Assembly (NCBI GenBank): GCA_023430975.1 | Contig: JAEYYB010000009.1 | Location: 1 to 64,000 of the forward strand | Direction of reading: 5' to 3' | DNA from: Bacillota bacterium | GTDB taxonomy: Bacteria > Bacillota > Clostridia > Acetivibrionales > DSM-2933 | DNA: 64,000 bases | Shown: positions 26,165 to 39,300 of the stretch, one piece after another | Numbering within the stretch: position 1 is the first letter of the stretch | Layout: the number at the start of each line of letters is the position of its first letter | Notes under the pieces: model-generated | What the model was told of the DNA's origin: nothing | Databases searched by the model: none | What the model saw: the letters and a program-made list of their open reading frames with translations, nothing else | Translations under genes and position numbers: made by a program

Positions 26165-28246
26165 TTATACATTATTGTCGCTTTTATACTGCAGATTGTA
26201 CAAGTTGAAGTACATGCCTTTTTTTGCTAAAAGTTCCTGATGAGTCCCTGTTTCTCTTATTTTGCCTTTATGAAGTACAATTATCATGTCTGCATGCTGG
26301 ATTGTTGAAAGCCTGTGGGCAATAACGATTGTGGTTCGGTTCTTTGTTATTTTCTCCAGAGCATCCTGGATTAAGGCTTCCGTCTCGGTATCGATATTGG
26401 AGGTAGCCTCGTCAAGTATCAGGATGGAGGGATTGTAGGCGAGTGCTCTTGCAAAGGCTAAAAGCTGCCTCTGTCCTGCAGATAATGTGGCACCTCGTTC
26501 TTTCACTTCTTCATCATAACGGTTATCAAACTTTTCAATAAACTTATGAGCATTTACATTTTTGGATGCAGATATGACAATTTCATCTGTGATGGTATTG
26601 TTGTTCAGTCTTATATTGTCCTTTATCGTTCCGCCAAATAAAAACACGTCCTGAAGTACCACCGACATCATTTGTCTTAGGGAGTTTTTGCCTATAGATT
26701 TTACATTGATACCGTCGATGGTTATTTCGCCCTTCTGAATTTCATAAAGCCTGTTGATGAGATTTATAATAGAAGTTTTACCTGCACCTGTTGCACCAAC
26801 TATAGCTACGGTTTTTCCTTCCGGAACCTTGAAGCTTACATCCCTCAAAACCCATTCTTCATTATTATATGCGAACCATACGTTTTTAAACTCGATATCC
26901 CCTTTGATTTTGCTTGATTTGGGTAAATCATCCCCATCATTTTCTTCGACAGGAGTATCTAGTATCAGAAAAATTCTTTCTGAGGAGGCCATTGAAGATT
27001 GAAGTATGTTGTATTTTTCCGATAAATCGTTAATGGGCTGAAAGAACATGGTGATGTAGTTGACAAAGGCAAACATCACGCCAAACTGAAGGCTTCCGCT
27101 TATTACATCCCCGCCTGCAAACCACAGCAGCACTGACAGGCATAATGCAGATACCAGGTCATTCATGGGTCTGAATAGACCGAAGGCCACAACTTCTTTC
27201 ATTCCAGCCTTATAATAGGTTGTGTTAATTTCCTCAAACTTTTTAAAGTTTTCCTTCTGCCTGCCAAAAACTTGTATTATCCGCATACCTGATATGTTTT
27301 CGTACATGGCGGCATTAATTTTGGCCAGTGCTACCCTTACGGATCTGTATATGGCACGTATCTTTATTCTGAATATACCAGCTGCCACAGCCACAATTGG
27401 TAGAACAGCCAGAACAATCAGCGCGAGCTTGAAATTAAGGCTTAACATAATTATGGATATTCCGGCCAAAATTGATATATCTTTTACAAGGTTTACCAGT
27501 ACGTTCGTATACATCTCGTTAAGGTTTTCAGTATCGCTTATAACCCTTGTGACAAGCCTTCCAACAGGGTTTTTATCAAAGAAGCTTAAAGGAAGCCTTT
27601 GAATGTGATTGAATATTTCCATTCGCATGTTAAAAATGATTGTCTGGCTGGTATAGCTTAGAAGTGATATTTGCAAGAAATTAAGCAAAAATCCTATAAC
27701 TATAACGCCAATAAACAGGAAGGAGAATAACTTTACAGAGCTTATTTCTTTAGAACGCAAAAGCTTGATTTCATCTTTAGAAAGGCTTCTGGCAGGGAAA
27801 CTGCCGTCTTTTGTTTCATAGGACAATCCTTTGCCGGATGGGTCGTTTATAATGGAACCGGATAAGTTAGCATTATTCTTTAAATAACCCTTAACCAGAT
27901 ATGCTTTCTTGCCTTCATATATCATTGAGTAGATGCTGTCAGGATTCGTATTATTTAAATCGCCATCAGCCTGGGTAAATTTTTTGCCTTCGATTGATTT
28001 CTCATTCGGAGCAGCTGTAGTGGCTACAAGCGGTTTTGTATAACCGTACAGATAATCATCTATTACCTTTTTCATAATGAGAGGTCCTGAGAGGTCTGTC
28101 ACGGTAGTTGCAAAAAGAAGAATTATAGATATGGCGAAAAAAAGCCTGTATGGTTTGGCGTATTTGAGAAGCCTTTTCATAAGCCTTGAGTCATAACTCT
28201 TCCCTAAATTTTCTTCTTCAAGAAAGCCAAGATTTTCTTCAGACAT
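26165..28246 (-). CDS. ABC exporter half-transporter with extracytoplasmic insert (BmrD/YheH-like)
   Basis: A 693-residue half-transporter: membrane domain, then nucleotide-binding domain. The start is set at the ATG at 28246, behind GAGGAGGAG, 1 nt after the upstream gene's stop. Between the first two membrane helices (about residues 55-190) sits a roughly 110-residue hydrophilic insert, as in YheH/BmrD. The ATPase domain has Walker A GATGAGKTS, signature LSAGQRQ and Walker B ILILDEATSNID with its catalytic Glu. With the partner gene it should form a heterodimeric multidrug or lipid exporter with one fully competent ATP site. Confidence 0.92.
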   Translation of the reverse strand: MSEENLGFLEEENLGKSYDSRLMKRLLKYAKPYRLFFAISIILLFATTVTDLSGPLIMKKVIDDYLYGYTKPLVATTAAPNEKSIEGKKFTQADGDLNNTNPDSIYSMIYEGKKAYLVKGYLKNNANLSGSIINDPSGKGLSYETKDGSFPARSLSKDEIKLLRSKEISSVKLFSFLFIGVIVIGFLLNFLQISLLSYTSQTIIFNMRMEIFNHIQRLPLSFFDKNPVGRLVTRVISDTENLNEMYTNVLVNLVKDISILAGISIIMLSLNFKLALIVLAVLPIVAVAAGIFRIKIRAIYRSVRVALAKINAAMYENISGMRIIQVFGRQKENFKKFEEINTTYYKAGMKEVVAFGLFRPMNDLVSALCLSVLLWFAGGDVISGSLQFGVMFAFVNYITMFFQPINDLSEKYNILQSSMASSERIFLILDTPVEENDGDDLPKSSKIKGDIEFKNVWFAYNNEEWVLRDVSFKVPEGKTVAIVGATGAGKTSIINLINRLYEIQKGEITIDGINVKSIGKNSLRQMMSVVLQDVFLFGGTIKDNIRLNNNTITDEIVISASKNVNAHKFIEKFDNRYDEEVKERGATLSAGQRQLLAFARALAYNPSILILDEATSNIDTETEALIQDALEKITKNRTTIVIAHRLSTIQHADMIIVLHKGKIRETGTHQELLAKKGMYFNLYNLQYKSDNNV

Positions 28247-28247
28247 T

Positions 28248-29996
28248 TTACTCCTCCTCCTCAATCTTTTCAGCAAGAAGCTGTTTTTGATAGAGCTCAT
28301 AGTATACCCCTTTTTGATCTAGGAGAGAAATATGATTTCCTCTTTCAACTATACGGCCTTCATCGAGCATTATTATTTCATCAGCATCTTTAACGGCTGA
28401 TATCCTATGGGAAACCATGATACTGGTTCTTTCCGACATTATATCCCTTAAGGCACCTAATATTTGTGCCTCGGTATGTGTATCCACAGCTGACAGGCAA
28501 TCATCAAGAATAAGAAGCGATGGATTACCTAACAGAGCCCTGGCAATTGATATCCTTTGCTTCTGCCCTCCTGAAAGGTTTACCCCCCGTTCTCCAACAA
28601 TAGTGTCATACTGCCTTGTAAAATCCATTATATCGTTATGAATCCCTGCAGCTTTTGCAGCTTTTATTATGCTTTCATCATCAAAGTCCCGGAAAAAGTT
28701 GATGTTCTCTTTTATTGTTGCCGAAAAAAGTATTGTATCCTGGGGGACATATCCTATATTTTTTCTGAGGGACAGCAGCGAAATTTTGTTTATGTCCATA
28801 TCATCAATAAATAAAGTTCCCGGATTAACATTGTAGAGCCTTGGTACAAGGTTTATGAGTGTTGTTTTGCCGCTTCCTGTCTTACCGCATATTGCAAGGG
28901 TTTTGCCTTTCATCAAAGAAATATTAATGTCTTTAAGTGAGGGCTTTTGGCTTCCGGGATAAGTGAAGTTCAAATTCTTCATTTCTATCTTCCATTGGAG
29001 ATCATCCTTGGATAGTGAATCTTCGGAGTCAATTATATCGGGCTTTTCATCCATCAGAACGTTAACCCTTTTCAATGAAACTATACCCTTTTGAAATATG
29101 CTTGTAACCCAACCTAAGGCTGCAATAGGCCAAATCAACTGCAAAAGATATCCTGCGAATGTTACGAACTCACCGAGAGTTATTTCGCCGTAGATAACCT
29201 TGAGGCCTCCATATAGCAGGGTAATTGCGAAGGTAAGGTATGAAATGGCCATAACCAGGGGATGAAGAGTGCTCATTATGCGGACAAACTTAAGGTTCAT
29301 CTCCTTATTATGCAGGTTGGACTTTTTAAATTTTTCAAGCTCCTCGCTTTCCTGTACAAAAGATTTTATAACCCTTATGCCGGAAATGTTTTCCCTGGTT
29401 TTCTCAGTGAGATCGGATATTGCTTCCTGCATTCTGTTAATTTTTGAATGCATGTTCTTTACATTAGCTACTACAACTATAATCAAAAAAATCATGGGGC
29501 TAAAGGCAGCCAAGGTCATTTTGAAACCAGCCGTGAGGATAAGCATTACAAGTATTGCTGCAGGAAGAAGAAGACTGTCCGATGCCAGTGCAACGCCCTG
29601 ACCCACCATCATTCTTATATTGTCAATGTCATTTGTGGCATGGGACATTAAATCACCGGTTTTGTGATTATTGTAATAGGTTGGTGAAAGTCTTTGATAC
29701 TGTGCGTAAAGCCTTTCCCTGAGGGTCTTTTCAATAATTTTTGATACTCCGAAGACCAGATATCTCCATGAAAAACGAAATATTGCAGTGCTGATTGAAA
29801 CCACAACAATAAGGAGAGAGTATGTAACAAGATCATCTTTGGTAAAATTACCGGATTTGAGTTTGTCTGTAAGAATTCCTAGTACCTTTGGCAAGACCAT
29901 CTGAAGAATATCTACCATAAAAATACATATGATCCCTGCAACATATTTATTTTTGCATTTTAGTATAACGTCTTTTATATATCTTAATTCTTTCAT
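28248..29996 (-). CDS. ABC exporter half-transporter, partner (BmrC/YheI-like)
   Basis: A 582-residue half-transporter with six membrane helices and a C-terminal ATPase domain. The ATG at 29996 behind TAGGAAT is preferred to the upstream TTG at 30029. Walker A is GKTGSGKTT and the signature is LSGGQKQRISIARALL. The Walker B region reads LLILDDCLSAVD, with Asp where the catalytic Glu is expected. A degenerate site in one subunit and a full site in the other is the hallmark of heterodimeric exporters such as BmrC/BmrD. The gene ends 1 nt before the next start, so the two are translated together. Confidence 0.92.
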   Translation of the reverse strand: MKELRYIKDVILKCKNKYVAGIICIFMVDILQMVLPKVLGILTDKLKSGNFTKDDLVTYSLLIVVVSISTAIFRFSWRYLVFGVSKIIEKTLRERLYAQYQRLSPTYYNNHKTGDLMSHATNDIDNIRMMVGQGVALASDSLLLPAAILVMLILTAGFKMTLAAFSPMIFLIIVVVANVKNMHSKINRMQEAISDLTEKTRENISGIRVIKSFVQESEELEKFKKSNLHNKEMNLKFVRIMSTLHPLVMAISYLTFAITLLYGGLKVIYGEITLGEFVTFAGYLLQLIWPIAALGWVTSIFQKGIVSLKRVNVLMDEKPDIIDSEDSLSKDDLQWKIEMKNLNFTYPGSQKPSLKDINISLMKGKTLAICGKTGSGKTTLINLVPRLYNVNPGTLFIDDMDINKISLLSLRKNIGYVPQDTILFSATIKENINFFRDFDDESIIKAAKAAGIHNDIMDFTRQYDTIVGERGVNLSGGQKQRISIARALLGNPSLLILDDCLSAVDTHTEAQILGALRDIMSERTSIMVSHRISAVKDADEIIMLDEGRIVERGNHISLLDQKGVYYELYQKQLLAEKIEEEE

Positions 29997-30072
29997 AATT
30001 GCTATTCCTAATCTGTGATTTTGTTTCAACTATCATTCTAGCACTAAATCAGTAAATTACAATACAATTTAT

Positions 30073-30169
30073 ATTAAAAGTGTTAATGATCTCACATTTG
30101 ACAGAGCAAATAACGAACGCTTTTACGGGATTTGAGATAGACAAATGTAATAGATTATTCACTTTTCAT
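30073..30169 (-). repeat. 97-bp palindromic repeat, family A, copy 3 (reverse orientation)
   Basis: From ATTAAAAGTGTTAATGATC to ATTCACTTTTCAT. It is the reverse complement of copies 1 and 2 over all 97 bp, with ACGGGATTTGAGATAGACAA matching their centre. It lies between the ABC pair and the giant SLH gene and is probably in the leader or promoter zone of one of them. Confidence 0.85.
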
Positions 30170-30356
30170 ATATATTTATCGCTTTTAATTTAGAAATTAA
30201 TATAGTGTGGGAAACTGAGATATCTCTGAAAGATTTTGATTCAACAATAAATTTTGTGGTACATAGAAATTAACTTCAGAGTTTTATACAAATTTTTCAT
30301 ACAAATACAGACTTTGAATAAGTATATCAAGTCATATTAATTTGGAGGGAGTATAT

Positions 30357-33300
30357 ATGAAAACTAAACGGATATTTTTTAAAATTATGGCACTGTTAGT
30401 TTCAATTCTTATGTTGTTCACGTCGATACCCCTTAACGTACTGGCATATTATAAGGAAAAAAACAATGGCATTTCCATTAAAGATAAAAACGGAAATACC
30501 ATTATGACAAATTCCAGTTGGGAAACAAAATTCCCATATGGAACCTTTGCATTCAGTACCAGTGAACTGACGGTAAATGAAGGCGGTGAAGGCAAGATAA
30601 CCGTTTACAGGCTTGGAGGCACAAAAGGACGGGCCACAGCTGTCATAAACTATGTGCCGGCAATAACAGATATTGCAGAAGGGGTAAAAAGCTATAGCAA
30701 TGCAGCAGGCTCTTCAGATATTTCAATTAGGGTTGAAGATCCATTGCCCATTGCCAAATATCAGACTATTGGTAAGGACCCTGACCCCATAAAGCCTTCC
30801 CCGGCAGTGGGAATCACCACAGGCAAGATAGATGAGAAAGGTGATCTTCATCTGAAGCTTGGGACAGAGGCAGAATCATACCAATGGTATATTTTTGCGG
30901 ATAATGCATGGAAGGTAGTCACTGGAGCAACAGACAATGAATTTACCATTTCAAATGACGATTACTTAAAATATGACATAAGATGTGTATTCACCATTAA
31001 AGGCATAGCATACTGCTCCGACTCTTTGAAAGGTATGGCTTATGAAAATGCCAAACAGGAAGTCTTGGGCACTCCTCCCGCTGATATAGACCTAAATCCG
31101 CCGACAACATATTCTGTTGTTCCGATGGATAATCCGGATAAATATGCAGGATACGCATTCACTGTGACCTTCGCTGAAGACGAATGGGTGAAGGATATAT
31201 ATGTTTCGTCCAAGGACAACACCAAGTCACAGCCTGATAAGTTCGGAACGTTCACCATTGTGGGCTGTGAGGGAGGTTCACTCTATGATGCGGCAAATAC
31301 CTTGATGCTTCGTGTAAAAGAAAATGAGGCTCCAACTGCAAGCCAAATCGGATTTGAAGTAAAGAGTGTTACAGTGGATAAGGCATCCGGAACAGCTATC
31401 CTTATAGTAAAACGCACTGGCGGAAATCAAACAGTTTTGTCTGTGGATTATAGTACAACGGATGGTACTGCTGTTGCAGGAAGGGATTATGGTTCATCTT
31501 CAGGCACGCTGAACTTCTATTCGGATATTGATGAACAAACCATCAAAATTCCCCTAATAAATGACGGAAAAGCTACAAATGAGAAGATTAGCTTTACTGT
31601 CACCATTTCAAACCTTAAAGGAGACACAAACAAAATATGTTCTCTTACCGATACCACAGCAACAGTTTATCTTTACAATACAGCTGTTGAGTCTAAAAAG
31701 AATCTGTCCACAATGTTATATGACGAAGACGTCATCGACGCAACGGGAAATACTTTGGAAGCCTCAGATTCGTTGGCACCAACTAAGCTTGCCACCGTTG
31801 GCGGAACCGAGATAAAAAATAAAAAGAATTCTCCATCGGCTACAATTGTCTACCCGGATAAAGATGATAAGAATGGAGAAATCAAGGCATTTACATATAA
31901 TTATGCTCTTGGCAGCATAAGTTTTTCTAACCCTATAAACAGGTGGATGGACAGGACATACATCGCAAATAAAAGCAACCAATCCAACGGGGATACTCTG
32001 AGCGGTCTCTACAAATCAGGTTGGACAGGTGGATCTGCAGACGGCAATGGCTGGAAAATTGAATCAAAAGGCAATTCATCGGGAGACTTAACCATTCCCT
32101 ATGGGTCGGCCATGTATTCAAGATTTTACGGCACATTTTCATGGAATGCTTCACTGGCAAGTGATGAAGATATATTTTTTTATGGTCTTGAATATGTTTA
32201 TCCTTATTTTCAGGTTTTGAAATCAAGTGGTGAACAATACGCTTATGTTAATGCCAATCACAGCACATCAGGAAATTGGTGGGATGGTTATACTCTTAGA
32301 TGGTATACATCCGGCTCTATTGATAGTTCTTGGAATGTAGGCGATAATGTAGGAAAATTACGCCTAGGAACACAGAGATATGATGCACATAACGGCAAAA
32401 GTAATGCTTTAGCAGCTTTAAATGATGGATACCTTGTACGCCGCAAATTTGACAACAAGTTTGGGCTGCGTATTTATACAGCAAATGACAGCGACAGTTC
32501 GCCTTCAGGTTCTGCTCAGCTTACAGAAGCCTCCGGAGTTTACAAGTCTATTCAGCCAACCGTATCAATAGTAAACGGAAGCGGCGGTGTGGATGGTTCA
32601 GGAAAGCTTTACGTAGGTTCCACTATTCAGGTAGAGCTAAAATCTACTGCAAGCTACAAGCCTGCGACCGAGGATTCAACCCTTGATTATGGCGTTTACC
32701 TCACCGATTCCAGCGGCAAGATTGTAGCCACAGGGAAAAAGGAAGCAGGAAGCAACAAATACAATATTAATATGATATGGGACGGATTTACACAATCTTC
32801 CCTCACCGATACATACACCATAAATGTTGTTATGACTAGGAGTCAGGAATTTAAGATAGATATTCGTCCTTCTGTCCAACGCTTGAAGGATGTGGACGGC
32901 AATGTCTTAAACAGTATCGATACCGGCAAAATAACAGAAACCATTGACAAATTTAAATCCCATGGTTCTAGTTTTATTACAATAGGATATTCAGAAACTG
33001 ATAAGAATTCAGGAAACCGTTTTACATATAAGCAAAAAAATATAAACAAGAGTGATTTGACAGGAACCGATACTTCTGGAGTTATAAAGTATCCTTCCAA
33101 TATCGAGAACATCCAATGGATCAATTTTAACCTGCCATCGGATGATATTGTGATTTTGGACGGTAAATCCTTTTATGGAAATGAAAAAATATATCTTGAA
33201 ATGAGGAACCTATCAACAGCATCACTTGATTTCAGGTACTATGAAAAAAATTACATAACTGCCGCAAACGATATGACCACAAGCATCTCTCAAACCGGCT

Positions 33301-36300
33301 TGTATCTTGATAAGAATGGCAATGGAAGAATTGACGGATATTTTAACATGCAAACAGGGTATTTTATCTTGGATAAAGACAATAAAGGAGACGACATTGA
33401 TGAGTTTATATATTTCCTAAACAAAGATACCGACTACGATGAGAGCGTTTTTGCCCCCGTTCCTATGTACGATTCAAAGGGACAAATTGTGGGCTATAGG
33501 CAGTATTTCCTCAAAGCCTTCTATACCATGACACCTCGCAGCCTGGTTGCACCTGCCGGAGCTAACTCCAATGACTATGCACAGGTAATTCCTGCCTTTA
33601 TAGCAGATGTGACAAACCCCAACCAATATGCAAAACTTACTTCAGAACAAAAAGCGTACCGTTACATCATAAGTGGTAAGAGCAGAAGCTATATAAACAA
33701 CTCTGTACCTCAAAACGAAAGTGATTATAATGTATCATCAGACAATCATCTGATGTACGGGGCAGAGGCAAGTGTGCTGTCAACTGTGGATATTCCTCTT
33801 GGAGGGGACCACAATCCGCCAAAGCTCTCGGGAAAGGCCTTTACATGGACACCGGATTATCACGGAAACCTACGAAGTAAATTTACAAATCCCAGCCCTA
33901 TATTTATACCCCACAGCCTTGCAGGAGACAATATACCGGTTGCTGAAATTGCCAGTATTGACACCAACACCGGTGCAGTAACATACAAGAGTGGTGCCGA
34001 GGATGCTGCTGCAAAAATCAATAACTATCTTGGATCGTTTACAAGCGATGACACATTTGCTCTTTGTGTCCAGGAACAGAAAAAAGCAGGAGATTCACTC
34101 CCAGATGATTCCGAAATACCGGACACTGAAACTGTAAACCATAGCTCCAGCGGTTCATATCAGAATGCTGATTATCTTAAGGCACAAAACGGCTCATCTA
34201 CTCCAGAGTCAGGAGTTGATATGGGGCAATCAGGAAATGAATTCCCCGAATTCAACCTTGATATAGGAACAAAGCTTCCCGTTGCCGAAATTGGTGTTTC
34301 GGATTATGTAACCATAACCATGAATGGCTATGAGGTTGGCTTCTCAATCGGTATACCTTTAGGCGGATACAATTCCAACGGGGATGCCGGTACGGGTGGT
34401 ATAGGCTCCGGTGGAGGATCTGGAGGGTCTGGTGGCTCCGGTTCCTCAACCTCAGAAAGCAACTGGTTTGGGCCTAAAAAAGCAAACGCAGCTAACATGG
34501 CAGATATGGGAAAAATGAAAAACTTCCTCAGAAACCCAAGTATGGAAACTGCAAAGGGTGCAGATGATTCATATGCAAATGCCAAGGATAACGGCAAGAT
34601 GAAGTCCAGTTCATTTTCAGTGGATTTTTCAGTTTCCCTTGCTTTCCTATTTAAATACAACCCAATTGACAATGCCTTTTATTTCAGCCAATTCTCAGTT
34701 GCCATAGCAGCAGAGCTTCAATACAAAATGCAGTATAGGCTCACTCCATGCCCCATTGTCTATGTTTATGTCACTGTGGGTATCAGCATTGAAATTGGCA
34801 CAGGTCTGTCTGTAGACCGTGACCCGAAGGAAGAACCAACTGCTGCTTTGTCAACAGAGACGATTCTTAATCCTGGCCAGACATATAAGTTTGAGACGGA
34901 TTATAAAGCATTTAATGTTACATTCTCCGGAAAACTTGGTTTAAAGAGCACCTTGCCGGAATTCAAGGAAGGCTATATAAAGTCCGAAGGTGACGACCCG
35001 GTAACTGTAACTCTTAAAAAGCAGGATGGTAACAAACTTGGCAGCAAATACCAAGTTACATTGGTAGCTCTGGAAAAGACTACAATTAAGCGTGTTGCAA
35101 GAGTAGTTGACGCCGACAGCCACGTTTATTGGAACGGTATGACAATTTCTCCTGAGGCATTTGTGGAAGCAGGTGCCGGAATAGGCATCGAAATAGTGAA
35201 GTTTGAAGTATTCATTAAAATCAGCGTTGGATGCAAAATGACTCTTGGTGCATATAAAAAGGAATATGATACTGCAACAGGCCTATATTCAGGAAAATAT
35301 GAAGGCTTTAGCTTTGATGAGTTTGATTTTTCCCTTGGACTTGGTTTCAGGGTGGTTTTACTGTTATTCAGCTATGAGATGGATCTTATAAAGTATAGCA
35401 TCACATATGACAAGGCGGATGGCTGGAAACACAAATGGTCTGCACTTGGAGACACATTTGGCGGTGATATCGGCACCCTTTCCATGACTGACACAAACGG
35501 AAACACAACAAATGCCGGAGTGAGGATTAGGCTTCCCGGAAGTACCGCAGCCACCCAAAAGATCTACCAGCCACAGCGAGACGATGAGCTAACGGCATTA
35601 TCATACAACCCCACAGACAGTAATGTTCCTTTCCAGCTTTCAGGCTACGGCAGCTCGGGTGATGCTTTCAAGCTGGCTGACGGCTTGTTGACAGGCTATG
35701 ATTATAAGGTTGTGACTGTTGGAAAGGACAACTATGTCATATATACTTACGGCCGCAAAGGAGCCGCAAATGAAGTGGACAACAGCATGCTTGTTATGTC
35801 AAAACTTCGCGTTACTTCTGCAAACGGAAAGGAAAGTTATGGCCTTGTTAACCCGGTTAACGAACTTAGTGCAACACCTTATATCCTTCTCGATACCACA
35901 GACGGCAAAACCGATGATGGAACAGGGGACCTTGATTTCAATGCCTGGGCAGACGGCAATAACATAAATGCTGCCTGGATAAGCTACGCAAGTGTATCAG
36001 CAGCTGCTCCAACGATATTGACCAAGCCCGCATCCAATGTTCCCCAACTTACTGACGGAACAAAAATGGATGTAACAAATTATAAGAACGCAGGTTTTGT
36101 ACCCGAAGAACCAAAAGTAGTTACAGATCCTGGTTCCAAGCCTGTAGAACCGGTACAATCGGATTATTATAAGTCTGACACAGACTTCAATAAAAAATAC
36201 AGCACTTATGAAGAAGCAAAAAGTGCCTATGATGCTGCGTTAACAGATTATAACCAATATGATGAAAAGAAACAGGCATATGATGATTATCTTGTGAAAA

Positions 36301-39300
36301 AGAAGGAATACGATACTGCAAAAGCCTGGTATGACTACTTTGCATCGGTGGATAACTATAACAACTATATTCAAAGCAGAGCAACAAAGGCAGCAAAGAA
36401 TACTGTAATCAAAAAAGCCTCCTTTACAGTTAAATCATCCTACAGCGGCACAGAAGGTTTCACCGCCTCCAAAGTTATAAGCAGTGCCCCAGGCTCTACT
36501 GTGTATGTGCCAGATTCGTCGGGGGACGGCTCCGCTGTATTCTACGCCCAAGCGGTACATTATAGTGACTCGGAACTTAAGAAAATGGTTTCGGACTATA
36601 CTTCCTATTTAAATAATTCTTATCCGGGAAGCGATGCTTCAGAATCCATTCGTCAATACCGCCTGCTTTACCAGACCGGGATTTGGGAAACCTACGGTAA
36701 GGGAACCCAATTATCTGCAAGTGTAAACGGTAAGATCACAAGCGTAGGGATTTCTGCAAATCAGACACTGGATAATATTGAAACAAAGAAAATAGGCAAC
36801 ACTTACTATATTGCATATACCACAAGCCAGCAGGAGATTCAGGCACAGGATTTTGTGACCATACGCAGGCTGTATATTCGTACAGCAACTGTAAACTCTG
36901 ATGAAACAGTTACTTTCCAGACACCGTATCTTATCAAGATATTGGTGGATTATGACCGGAATAAGGGCGGAAAAGACGGTGTATACAAAAACGCAAGTCT
37001 ATCGAAGGCATATTCCGATCCGTATTTTGCAAACCTTCAATTCTTGAAGGGCAAGATCGGTCAGCTTACCGGAGGAGAGAGTATTGAGCAGCTGTCTTCC
37101 GATACGGCGGAAAATTTCCTGTTGTTTGAAATGAACGGCTCAACCTACATAATACCTGAAGTAGAACTTAATAATATAGTGAAATCCGGAACAGGAACAC
37201 TTTACCCATTCTTTACCCCTGAAAACATGACAGGAGATGACGGCAGTCCTGCACTGCAAACAACAACAGGCCGTGCCGAAGTAACAATTGGTGCTGACGG
37301 TGCCGGCAATATTTCAGCTGTGTATACAGGTGCAGTTGCCAATACCGGTAATAATGCATTGTATTTATCCAAATATGACCCCAACACTAATACTTGGGGC
37401 GTTGGAACAATGCTTGCAATGAGGAACATGCAGGTTTATGAGGACAGTATTTCCAAAGGATGGTCTAAAGATGATGCCCAAAATGCTTATCTGGGAAAAC
37501 TTAACGGGTACACAGGCGGGTCCATGGATCAGCTTAAATTCAGTAATCTCCAAATTGCATTAGGGCTTTCAGCTGATACCAATACAGTTTCTACCTTGTC
37601 AGATGACCATAATGCTTCAGATACAACCTCATCGGAATACAAAAAACTTTCATCCAAGTTTGGCATATCGAAAGAACCAACAGTTTTGTCACTGCTTGGC
37701 ATGGATGATGCTGAATTGATTGCTGCCGGTGATACACCGTCTCCAACAAAGGATACATTGCTGGTAATCACTCAGGCAAGCCTTACAAAACTGAAAGAAT
37801 ATACAGTTAATGGTGAAAAAGCCCTTGGACCTGACGGTGATTCAACCGTAGGTATATATGCTGTCAGCTATGGGGTTGGAACTCAAAGCATAGGCGAAGA
37901 TAAAGCAACCTTTGCAAGCTACGATTTCTCTGCCGGTTCAGAGCTAAGGCCAACCATATCCTTCGTAAACACCGGTGATGTTTCAATCAGGGGAAGTGCG
38001 TCCAACCCAATCACTGTCAAGCTAAATGTAAAGACACTTGACAATGTTTCTACAACCCTTAACAAATGGAAAATTACCCGGAACATAGCTTCAGGACAAA
38101 AAGTTGAACTTAGCGGAACAAGTGCAGCACTTACCAAGGATCTTCCAAGCGGAAGCGTATTCTACATAACTGTCGAAGAAGATGGCTCATATTCGTCAAA
38201 AGCGTTTAATGCAACCACACTATCATCTGACGGTAAAAGCGGGACTTTGGTTGTATCTCCAAAGCCGGAGCTTGGATTCGAGCATTTTTCAATAAAAAGC
38301 ATCGGCATAGATTCAAATGGAAATGCTGTGCTGAATGTGGATTTCCAGGTTGGAAACCGTGGAAGTGTGACTGCTGACAATGCGTATGTTCAATTTACAT
38401 ATGAAACAGGAAAAGACAGCAGCGGCAAACTCACATATTCACCGCTAGACTTAAGAATAGCAGGTACCAACCTTACAGTTTCAAAAGAGGAAGTGTTGAA
38501 GCTTCTTGGAGCATCAACAGATACAAATAAACAAAACGGAATACTTTACCTGTACAATTCAAGTGATGGAGGAAATATAAGTAAGGGTAAGGGGCGTACG
38601 GTAACAGGTACACTGGTAGTCCCTGCCAGCTGCTATAAAGGAAGTGCAACAGGAAGCCTTAACATCAATGTTGAAATTTTCAGTGATGCAGATACTGTGA
38701 AGTCCTTCAACACAGGTGTGCTTGAAGCTGTTCACGGTGAGTATAACAGCATTAATAACATTAGGTCAACCCAAATCGAACATACCACCTACTTCAATAC
38801 TGCCGATAGAATTACCCTTGCAATGGGTAACACAATGCGGCTGCCTGTTACAATTGCCACAACAAAAGAAACAGCACCTGTCATCACAGTGACTGAGATT
38901 TCCAATGCTTCTGACAATGCCAGGAATCTTGGGATTCTGTATTACAAAGACACAGGCAATTTCTCAAAAGGCCATACAACAGGAACTCTTGTAATCACAC
39001 CTACTAAAGAGGGAACCGGGGTTATACATATAAAAGATATTGCTACCAACACCACTAAAGCTATAACATATACTGTAACCGAATATGGTGAAGGAATAAA
39101 TATTTACAATGATAACAGTATGTTCAGCTTTAAAAACGCTGATGGATCTGATTATGACAAGGCATCAACCACCATCCAGAACTGGCAATTCAAAGGAAAC
39201 ATTCCTGTTTGGGGTACAGGTGAAACCGAAAATGAACCATACCTGTCAAACTTGTCTTATGGCGATAAAAATAGCTCTTTCAGATTCACAACAGTTGCCG